From an uncultured Oscillospiraceae bacterium (lineage in GTDB: Bacteria > Bacillota > Clostridia > Oscillospirales > Oscillospiraceae): a DNA stretch of 15,345 nucleotides. Made by a program: the position numbers and the translations under genes. The stretch spans positions 1-15,345 of the forward strand of contig CAKUHJ010000036.1 of the NCBI GenBank assembly GCA_934655935.1, read 5' to 3'. Shown here piece by piece: positions 8,423-14,560 of the stretch (its first letter is position 1; every line of letters starts with the position of its first letter). The notes under the pieces were generated by a model, which did not search any database, was not told the DNA's origin, and was given only the letters and a program-made list of their open reading frames with translations.

Positions 8423-8489
8423 GGCGGACGGCGTTTTTTCCGCCGTGCCTGAGAACGCCGGGATTTGCCATCACGAATGGAGGAAGACA
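8423..8489 (+). other. yidD-yidC spacer with hairpin
   Basis: ACGGCG (8428-8433) and CGCCGT (8441-8446) form a 6-bp stem around the loop TTTTTTC. Flanking GGC (8423-8425) and GCC (8447-8449) can extend it past a two-base bulge. Because the T-run lies in the loop and not after the stem, it is not an intrinsic terminator. It could be an RNA processing or stabilising element that sets the yidD/yidC ratio. Confidence 0.35.
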
Positions 8490-9875
8490 ATGAAAAAAAT
8501 CATTGCGTGGCTGCTTGTTGCGCTGATGCTGCTTTCCCTGACCGGCTGCGTCGCTGCAGGCGTGGACTCGAACGACAAGTATGCCGACATGGAGCCCGCC
8601 GCCGCCGCCGAGGCCGCCGCTGCGGAGACCCAGGACACCACCAGTCTGTCCGATATCATCCGCGTCCCCTTTGGCTTCCTGATCGACTGGCTGTATATGC
8701 TGACGCGGAACTACGGCGTGGCGCTGATTCTCTTCTCGCTCGTGGTAAAGCTGGTGCTGTTCCCGATGTCGGTCAAGAGCAAGAAGAGCATGCTCAAAAT
8801 GTCCCGCCTGTCTCCGGTTGCGAAGGCACTGGAGGCCAAATACGGCGACGATAAGCAGAAATACCAGCAGGCTGTCATGCAGCTTTACAAGGAAGAGGGC
8901 GTGTCCACCACGGGCGGCTGTCTGTGGTCGTTTATCCCGCTTCTGATCCTGCTGCCGCTTTACAACGTCGTGCGCGAGCCGCTGACCTATATGATGCACA
9001 ATCCCCGCTCCATTTCTGCGGGCATTGTCGCCTTCCTGCAGGCAAGCGGCGTCAACCTCGGCACAAACAGCTACTACGCGCAGCTCTCCGCCGCCGGACA
9101 GATCGGCGCATATTCCGACGCCATCCGCAATGTTTCTGTGCTTGCCTCGGCAAAGCTTCAGAATCTGGACTTTTCCTTCCTCGGCGTCAATCTTTCCGAG
9201 ATTCCGAACATCAAATTCTGGACCTGTGAGGGCTGGAGCGAGATTGGCCTGTTCCTGATCCCCGTCATCTCCGGCGTCCTTCAGATGCTCTCCATGCTTA
9301 TCAGCCAGAAGATGAACAACCAGATTGCAACGAACGCCGACGGCGAGGTAGACCGGGAGGCTGCGAAGACCGCCAACCAGACGAACCTCACCATGATGCT
9401 GATGATGCCGCTCATGTCCCTGTGGATCGGCTACTCCATGCCGGCGGCCATGTCCATTTACTGGATCGCGCAGGCGGTACTCGGCTCTGTGCAGGATATC
9501 TTCCTGACCAAGCACTTCCGCAAGGTCTATGAAGCGGAGGACGCCGTCAAGCAGGAGCAGGCCGCGCTTCGCCGCGCGGAGGAGATTGAAAAGGAGCGCC
9601 AGCGTCAGCTTCGCCGCGAGCAGAATCCCGACGGCATCACGGATAACATCAGCAAAAAGAAGCTCCGCCAGCAGGAAAAGGAAGCCGCAGAGCGCGCCGC
9701 GCGCGTTTATGAGGCGCGCCGCAATCCTCAGAGCGAATCCGAAGAAGAGGAAAAGCGCCCGCTTTCCGGCGACCCGGCGCGCCCCTATGCCAAGGGCCGC
9801 GCGTATGATCCCGCGCATTATCGCAGAAAGGGCGGCGCGGAACCTGAAGCGGACGCTGCCCAGACGGAGGAATAA
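8490..9875 (+). CDS. yidC: Membrane protein insertase YidC (Oxa1/SpoIIIJ family, lipoprotein type)
   Basis: This 461-residue protein should insert and fold membrane proteins, alone or with the Sec translocon. The ATG at 8490 follows a TGGAGGAAG site; starting there gives a lipoprotein signal with lipobox LTGC and acylated Cys20, whereas the longer frame from 8406 would bury it. An Ala/Glu-rich spacer (35-47) leads to the first insertase helix (GVALILFSLVVKLVLFP), then the cytoplasmic hairpin (KSKKSMLKMSRLSPVAKALEAKYG) and further helices including LWIGYSMPAAMSIYWIAQA. The long charged C-terminal tail (from about residue 350) is typical of ribosome-binding tails. The hydrophilic-groove position usually held by Arg appears to be Lys87. 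The jag ATG lies 3 nt downstream. Confidence 0.95.
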   Translation: MKKIIAWLLVALMLLSLTGCVAAGVDSNDKYADMEPAAAAEAAAAETQDTTSLSDIIRVPFGFLIDWLYMLTRNYGVALILFSLVVKLVLFPMSVKSKKSMLKMSRLSPVAKALEAKYGDDKQKYQQAVMQLYKEEGVSTTGGCLWSFIPLLILLPLYNVVREPLTYMMHNPRSISAGIVAFLQASGVNLGTNSYYAQLSAAGQIGAYSDAIRNVSVLASAKLQNLDFSFLGVNLSEIPNIKFWTCEGWSEIGLFLIPVISGVLQMLSMLISQKMNNQIATNADGEVDREAAKTANQTNLTMMLMMPLMSLWIGYSMPAAMSIYWIAQAVLGSVQDIFLTKHFRKVYEAEDAVKQEQAALRRAEEIEKERQRQLRREQNPDGITDNISKKKLRQQEKEAAERAARVYEARRNPQSESEEEEKRPLSGDPARPYAKGRAYDPAHYRRKGGAEPEADAAQTEE

Positions 9876-9878
9876 GCT

Positions 9879-10844
9879 ATGGAAAAATTTATTACCGCCA
9901 CCGGTAAGACCATCGATCTTGCCATTCAGGCTGCGCTGGAGCAGCTGAATATGGACCGCGACAGCGTGTCCGTCGAGGTCCTGGACAATCCGAAATCCGG
10001 CTTCCTTGGCATTGGCGCGCAGCCGGCCAAGGTCAAGGTTACCTACGAGGCGCCCGACGAGGCGCCGAAGCCCGCGCTCTCAAGCGCCTCGAGAAGCAAA
10101 CCCAGGAAGCCCGAGGCCAGAGCGGACGAGCCCGCGCCGCGCGTCATCGCGCCGGCAGCGCCCGCCCAGCCGAAGCCTGCCGCACCGGCCCGGCCCGAGC
10201 CGCGCCCGCAGCGCCAGAGCTCTGAGCGCGCGCCCCGTCAGAGCGGCGAACGTCCGGCAAAGCAGCAGCCCAAAAAGCCTGCCCAGCCGAAGGCGGAAGC
10301 GCCTGCCCCGCAGCCTGCCGTCAAAAAAGAATATGCCCCCGCCGAGCCCGGCTCGACCGCGGAGCGGATTGAGCTTTTCGTCAAGGGTCTGCTTTCGCAT
10401 ATGGATTCCACTGCGGTTCCGCACGCGGAGAAGACGGCGGAGGAGGACACCTATCTTGTCGAGCTCGTGGGCGATGATCTCGGCGTCCTGATCGGCCGCC
10501 GCGGCGAAACGCTCGACGCCATCCAGCACCTGACGAACTACGCGGTGAACCGCGGCCAGTCCAAGCGCGTGCGCATCAACGTCGACGCGGAAAATTACCG
10601 TGTCAAGCGTGAGCAGTCTCTGCAGCGCCTGGCGCAGAAGGTCGCCGGAAAGGTCAGCCGCTACCGCCGCAACATCACGCTTGAGCCGATGAACGCCTAC
10701 GAGCGTCACGTGATTCACGCAGCCCTGCAGGACTATCCCGACGTCACCACCTATTCCACCGGCACCGAGCCCAACCGCCGCATCGTCGTGGCCTACAGCC
10801 GCTACAAGAGCGCGGAGCAGGCCCAGCAGAGCGAAGAGGGCTGA
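9879..10844 (+). CDS. jag: RNA-binding protein Jag/KhpB (Jag-N, KH and R3H domains)
   Basis: This 321-residue protein has the three-part Jag/KhpB/EloR layout. The Jag-N domain (1-57) shows the LDNPKSGFLGIG motif. A linker of about 100 residues (59-158) is very rich in Pro, Ala, Arg, Lys and Glu. The KH domain carries the GRRG loop at 206-209 within VLIGRRGETLDAIQ. The R3H domain has Arg276-x3-His280 (ERHVIHAAL). In Streptococcus pneumoniae this protein binds RNA with KhpA and tunes cell elongation. GGAGG at 9866-9870, inside the end of yidC, is the ribosome site, so the genes are coupled. The linker is longer and more repetitive than in many homologues. Confidence 0.94.
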   Translation: MEKFITATGKTIDLAIQAALEQLNMDRDSVSVEVLDNPKSGFLGIGAQPAKVKVTYEAPDEAPKPALSSASRSKPRKPEARADEPAPRVIAPAAPAQPKPAAPARPEPRPQRQSSERAPRQSGERPAKQQPKKPAQPKAEAPAPQPAVKKEYAPAEPGSTAERIELFVKGLLSHMDSTAVPHAEKTAEEDTYLVELVGDDLGVLIGRRGETLDAIQHLTNYAVNRGQSKRVRINVDAENYRVKREQSLQRLAQKVAGKVSRYRRNITLEPMNAYERHVIHAALQDYPDVTTYSTGTEPNRRIVVAYSRYKSAEQAQQSEEG

Positions 10845-10867
10845 GAAAGCCCGCCATACAAAAAACC

Positions 10868-10904
10868 GCAGGTCCGCTTCAAATGGAGCGGACCTGCATT
10901 TTTT
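10868..10904 (+). terminator. Intrinsic terminator after jag
   Basis: Perfect 11-bp stem: GCAGGTCCGCT (10868-10878) and AGCGGACCTGC (10887-10897), loop TCAAATGG, then ATTTTTT. An A-rich stretch lies before the stem (10859-10865), so read from the other strand it also ends in a T-run and could work in both directions. It separates the rpmH-jag cluster from the surface-protein gene. Confidence 0.95.
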
Positions 10905-10929
10905 ACGTTTCGTCCATGCGCTTCGGGGC

Positions 10930-10981
10930 AGGCCCGGAGACGGCGGGCAATGTTACAGTTATGTTACAAAGGGCCGGGCCT
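10930..10981. promoter_or_regulatory. Direct repeats inside an inverted repeat, upstream of the surface-protein promoter
   Basis: Two copies of ATGTTACA (10950-10957 and 10961-10968) lie exactly 11 bp apart, one helical turn. They are framed by an 8-bp inverted repeat, AGGCCCGG (10930-10937) and CCGGGCCT (10974-10981), which ends 2 bp before the -35 box. The layout suggests a binding site for a transcription factor that controls the downstream gene. No specific regulator can be named. Confidence 0.5.
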
Positions 10982-10983
10982 TC

Positions 10984-11012
10984 TTGACATCCGCGGAAAG
11001 ATCGGCTAAGAT
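10984..11012 (+). promoter_or_regulatory. Sigma-A type promoter of the surface-protein gene
   Basis: The -35 TTGACA (10984-10989) and -10 TAAGAT (11007-11012) are separated by the ideal 17 nt. The predicted start site is near 11019, giving a leader of about 85 nt. The promoter lies directly after the jag terminator, so the gene is transcribed on its own. Confidence 0.85.
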
Positions 11013-11059
11013 GGCGGCAGAGAGGGGGGCAGAGGCTTCTTTGCTTCCTTCCGGCGAAA

Positions 11060-11078
11060 CTCCCGCGCGAATCGGGAG
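11060..11078 (+). promoter_or_regulatory. Leader hairpin before the surface-protein ribosome site
   Basis: CTCCCG (11060-11065) and CGGGAG (11073-11078) form a 6-bp stem with loop CGCGAAT in the predicted 5' leader. It ends 8 nt before the AAGGAGGG ribosome site (11087-11094). It could stabilise the mRNA or affect initiation. There is no T-run, so it is not a terminator. Confidence 0.45.
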
Positions 11079-11104
11079 AAAATAAAAAGGAGGGTTTTCC
11101 GTCT

Positions 11105-14100
11105 ATGAAGAATCTGAAAAAGGTTCTCGCACTGGTTCTGGCGCTCGTCATGGTTTTCGGCGCAGTCGTCACTTCCAATGCAGCGTTCAAGGATGCGGAG
11201 AAGATTACTGCGGACTATTCCGAAGCAGTCGACGTCCTGAGCGCACTCAAGGTTCTGGAAGGCTTCCCTGTTGGCGACAACTATGAGTTCCGTCCGCAGG
11301 ACAGCCTGACCCGTGCCCAGGCCGCGAAGGTCATTGCGATCTTCGACAATGGCGCTACCGACATCAAGGAGCTCTATGCTGCTCGCTGCGAGTTCACCGA
11401 TGTTGCTGCCAACCACTGGGCTCGTTCCTACATCGGCTATTGCGCGCATGAAGGTCTCCTGACCGGCATCGGCAATGGCAAGTATGACCCCGAAGGCGCC
11501 CTGACCGGCGTTGCGTTCCTGAAGATGGTCCTGAACGTTCTCGGCTATGATACCGAGAAGGAAGGCTACACGGGCGCGAAGTGGGCCGTCAACGTTCTCG
11601 CTCAGGCGAAGTCTGTTGGCCTGATGGACAACATGGCTTCCAAGTGGAACGCTGAGAATGTCATCACCCGTGAAGAGATGGCACAGATCATGTTCAACGC
11701 TCTGCTTACCGAGACCGTTGAGTATGGCTATGTCAACAAGAGCAACAAGAACAATGCCTATGTCACCGTTGCTGGCGCTGTCAACACTGGCAAGTACCTC
11801 GCTGAAGAAGCTTGGGGCATGTACAAGGCTGACTACACCGACAAGTGGGGCCGTCCGGGCTATCAGTTCAACAATGCCAAGGGCAAGAAGGTCATTGGCC
11901 CGTTCATGACCACCCCGAAGCTGACTGTCTACAAGGCTGTTGAGGGCTGCGATCTGGTCGACGCTGGCATCAAGGCCGGCACGAAGCTGGACACCTATTT
12001 CAATGGCTACAGCAACTACACCAAGGAAGCTGTCACCGTGAAGGACGTCGCCAAGACGCTCGACGGCGAAGTTTCTGCGCAGGGCCGTCAGACTGAGGTC
12101 TATGCTGACCGTATCGTCTACATCGACACCTATCTGGCTCGTGTTGACAAGGTCTACAAGGCAACTGTCGACTCCAAGGGTCACACCTCCCGTGACGCTT
12201 CCGTCGTCGCTACCGTTTTCGACGCGACCGAGAGATTCGGCGATGGTGTTACCACCGTTTCCAAGGAATTTGCAACTGACAAGTTCAGCAGAGGCGACTT
12301 CGTCCTCGTCAATGTCTGCAACAGCGCGAAGGACAGCCTGAACAACGACATCGCTGCGATGGAGCTCGCAACCGCCAAGAACGGCAAGGTTACCGCCCTG
12401 TCCACCACGTGGAGCCCGGTTGACAGCGTCAGGAAGATCGCTGCGATCGACGGCACCGACGTTGCTGCCAACATCACTGCTGCTTATACCTATGGCCCGA
12501 TCGGCCTCGCCGACACCTACCTGTTCTACTATGACAAGCAGGGCAACGTCATCGGCAAGGATGAGCCCACTTCCGACTACTTTGTCATCGACAAGCTGTA
12601 CAAGGCGAACGACGGCAAGGGCGGCTCGACTTATCCTGTCACCCTGGTTGACCCCTCCGCCACCAAGACGGAAGGCACTGTCTCCCTGTATGACCGCTTC
12701 GAGTTCGAGCGCTATGATGTTTCCACGACGGCCAAGGACAATGACGACTACTACTACAACCTGGTTCTGGCTGCAAAGGATGCAGACGGCAACTATGAGA
12801 TCGTTGATCCCAACCTGACCGTTTATAACGGCACCTATGTCAAGGGCAACAAGTTCATCGACCTTGGCAACCGCGAGAAGGCTGAAATCAACGCGAACAC
12901 CAAGATCCTCTTCCAGAGCACGGATTCTCCCGACGGCACCTTCACGGCGTATGTCGGCTATGCTGAGACTCCGTCCCTGTCCGGCGACACGCAGGTTGTT
13001 TACGATGCAAACGGCTTCGCTTCCATCGTTTACATCCGTGGTCAGCTGACCTCCTCCAAGCTGGTTTTCATCCCCGATGTGACCAATGGCCGCACGGTTG
13101 ACCTCAAGAACGGCAACGCTGAGCTGTGGCTCAACGGCTATGTCCTCGAGGAAGGCAAGATGACCGCTACCACCATCAAGTTCTACAGCGAGTGGAGCTT
13201 TGACTATCCTGTCCACAACGTCGATCCCGCTAATGTCGGCATCTATCACGCAGGCCTGTACAGAGTCTATGAGCAGGGCGAGTATGCGGTCGGCGCTGAG
13301 GAGCAGACGCTGTATGTTGTCCAGCACGAAATCGCTGCTACCGGCAGATTCGCTCTGACCTATGCTGGCGATACCGGCTACAACACCATCGCTTATCTCG
13401 AGGACGACGCACCCTTCTTCGGAATCTGGACCGGCAAGTATGATGGCATTGATGCTGATAATTGCCTGCTTAAGGGCGGCGCAGTGAAGCTCGTCGAGAA
13501 GACTCCTGTTGAGGCTATGGCCGATCTCGAGGCTGGCGATCTGATGTACATCGACTTCAAAGATGCCAATGAGAATGGCGTTTACGATCTGAACGAGAAG
13601 GTTCTCGGCGTCTACCAGGTTGAGTATCCTGTTGACGTCACCCTCGACGGCAAGGTTGTTGGCCAGCAGCTGATTGGCAGCTACTTCAAGGAGATGAAGG
13701 TTCAGGTTGCTGAGGGCAAGAAGATCGTCTCCACGTCCCCCAACTATGGCAAGTCTGCTCTGTCTGAGATCTTCAGCATCAACTATGATGAGAAGAACGT
13801 TGCTACCATCAAGGAGAAGGATTCTGCCGTCGGCCGTATCTGGGCGCCCATCGCGTTCACGTCTACCTGGACTGAGGAATATCTGAGCACTTGGCTGCAG
13901 GTCGACACTGCAAAGCTGATTGGTGCGAACGTTGCTGTTTCGGGCAACACCGTTACGGTTACTGTCACCGACAGCAAGAACTTCAAGCTGTCTCAGCTGG
14001 ATGAGGTTCTCGTTCCTGAGTGCAAGGCTGCTTCCAAGTCCTATCAGAACTCTACCACCAACACTGCGGCTGAGATGACCGATGACCTGGTTGATTATGC

Positions 14101-14197
14101 TGATAAGGCTGACCTCACCGTCACCGTTGTTTCCGGCAGCAAGACTGCAACCAAGGTTTACAACATCGTTGTTGTGAATACGACTACTGCGCCGTAA
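11105..14197 (+). CDS. SLH-domain surface protein (probable S-layer protein)
   Basis: This 1030-residue protein starts with a signal peptide (basic MKNLKK, hydrophobic core, likely cleavage after SNA at residue 26). About three SLH domains follow at roughly 27-82, 97-147 and 155-205, with the recurring pattern of LTRAQAAKVIA, FTDVAANHWARSYI and ITREEMAQIM. SLH domains anchor proteins to pyruvylated secondary wall polymer, so the product should sit on the outer wall. The remaining 820 residues are rich in Asp, Lys, Tyr, Val and Thr, look beta-rich, and match no family I recognise. One EF-hand-like loop (DANENGVYDLNE, 820-831) could bind calcium. Codon use differs from neighbours: Lys is nearly always AAG, and GCT, GTT and TAT are common, suggesting very high expression. 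It has its own promoter, an AAGGAGGG site and its own terminator. Confidence 0.9.
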   Translation: MKNLKKVLALVLALVMVFGAVVTSNAAFKDAEKITADYSEAVDVLSALKVLEGFPVGDNYEFRPQDSLTRAQAAKVIAIFDNGATDIKELYAARCEFTDVAANHWARSYIGYCAHEGLLTGIGNGKYDPEGALTGVAFLKMVLNVLGYDTEKEGYTGAKWAVNVLAQAKSVGLMDNMASKWNAENVITREEMAQIMFNALLTETVEYGYVNKSNKNNAYVTVAGAVNTGKYLAEEAWGMYKADYTDKWGRPGYQFNNAKGKKVIGPFMTTPKLTVYKAVEGCDLVDAGIKAGTKLDTYFNGYSNYTKEAVTVKDVAKTLDGEVSAQGRQTEVYADRIVYIDTYLARVDKVYKATVDSKGHTSRDASVVATVFDATERFGDGVTTVSKEFATDKFSRGDFVLVNVCNSAKDSLNNDIAAMELATAKNGKVTALSTTWSPVDSVRKIAAIDGTDVAANITAAYTYGPIGLADTYLFYYDKQGNVIGKDEPTSDYFVIDKLYKANDGKGGSTYPVTLVDPSATKTEGTVSLYDRFEFERYDVSTTAKDNDDYYYNLVLAAKDADGNYEIVDPNLTVYNGTYVKGNKFIDLGNREKAEINANTKILFQSTDSPDGTFTAYVGYAETPSLSGDTQVVYDANGFASIVYIRGQLTSSKLVFIPDVTNGRTVDLKNGNAELWLNGYVLEEGKMTATTIKFYSEWSFDYPVHNVDPANVGIYHAGLYRVYEQGEYAVGAEEQTLYVVQHEIAATGRFALTYAGDTGYNTIAYLEDDAPFFGIWTGKYDGIDADNCLLKGGAVKLVEKTPVEAMADLEAGDLMYIDFKDANENGVYDLNEKVLGVYQVEYPVDVTLDGKVVGQQLIGSYFKEMKVQVAEGKKIVSTSPNYGKSALSEIFSINYDEKNVATIKEKDSAVGRIWAPIAFTSTWTEEYLSTWLQVDTAKLIGANVAVSGNTVTVTVTDSKNFKLSQLDEVLVPECKAASKSYQNSTTNTAAEMTDDLVDYADKADLTVTVVSGSKTATKVYNIVVVNTTTAP

Positions 14198-14233
14198 TCA
14201 CCGATTGTTGATGAACCGGTAAACAAACAAAGG

Positions 14234-14265
14234 CTCCCTCCCGATTCGTCGGGAGGGAGTTTTTT
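14234..14265 (+). terminator. Intrinsic terminator after the surface-protein gene
   Basis: Perfect 11-bp stem CTCCCTCCCGA (14234-14244) and TCGGGAGGGAG (14249-14259) closed by a TTCG tetraloop, followed by six T. An A-rich stretch (14221-14231) precedes it. UUCG loops are exceptionally stable in RNA, which fits a highly expressed, stable mRNA. Confidence 0.96.
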
Positions 14266-14502
14266 GTATCCGGAGAGCCGTCGGCGGTGCCAGTGGCTCG
14301 GTGTGTCAAAAACCTCGCAGAGCTTGCGCCCGCCGGCGCAAAAAAGCTTTCGCGTCCGATGACAGCGCAACTATGCACCCTCCAATTTTAAGAAAATCTA
14401 TGATCAATCGTATTTTATCGTACTTGATTTGATATACCGAGAGAAACTGATTCGGAATTTGTTTCGTAAAAACTGAAAATAATTCCGAAAACGGAATATT
14501 TC
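14266..14502. other. Non-coding stretch before the AAA ATPase gene
   Basis: No gene can be supported here. The first half (to about 14380) is GC-rich and includes a hairpin TTGCGCC (14324-14330), loop CGCC, GGCGCAA (14335-14341), with no T-run after it on either strand. The second half turns sharply AT-rich. It holds ATCAA (14403-14407) facing TTGAT (14424-14428), a direct repeat ATCGTA (14407-14412 and 14417-14422), and the CGGAAT elements listed separately. The change in base composition suggests the edge of a separately acquired segment. Confidence 0.4.
14451..14497. promoter_or_regulatory. CGGAAT/ATTCCG operator-like repeats
   Basis: TTCGGAATT (14451-14459) is perfectly complementary to AATTCCGAA (14481-14489). 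ATTCCG (14482-14487), AAAA, CGGAAT (14492-14497) forms a second, overlapping inverted repeat that ends 5 bp before the -35 box at 14503. Three copies of the same hexamer in this position look like operator half-sites for the downstream promoter. The regulator is unknown. Confidence 0.45.
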
Positions 14503-14531
14503 TTGACGCGATGCAAATACTATTCTATAAT
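14503..14531 (+). promoter_or_regulatory. Sigma-A type promoter of the AAA ATPase gene
   Basis: The -35 TTGACG (14503-14508) and perfect -10 TATAAT (14526-14531) are separated by 17 nt. The predicted start is near 14538, so the leader is only about 22 nt and carries the AAGGAGG ribosome site at 14546-14552. Confidence 0.85.
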
Positions 14532-14560
14532 AGGAACATCATATCAAGGAGGCGGCTGCA

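Noticed and set aside
8423..8449. yidD-yidC hairpin as a terminator
   Set aside because: The T-run is in the loop and not after the stem, and yidC has no promoter of its own that I can see.
8160..9818. A minus-strand open frame of about 552 codons opposite yidD and yidC
   Set aside because: Antisense shadow of yidC with low-complexity composition and no known motif.
11006..13327. A minus-strand open frame of about 773 codons antisense to the SLH protein gene
   Set aside because: It mirrors the strongly biased codon use of the sense gene, has no recognisable domain, and its start lies in the middle of the surface-protein gene without a ribosome site.
14324..14341. GC-rich hairpin TTGCGCC-CGCC-GGCGCAA as a possible second terminator
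   Set aside because: It is followed by A residues on the + strand, and on the minus strand the T-run lies before the stem, so it does not fit an intrinsic terminator in either direction.
14158..14378. Two short minus-strand frames across the surface-protein terminator
   Set aside because: They cross a perfect terminator hairpin, lack ribosome sites and show no recognisable product.
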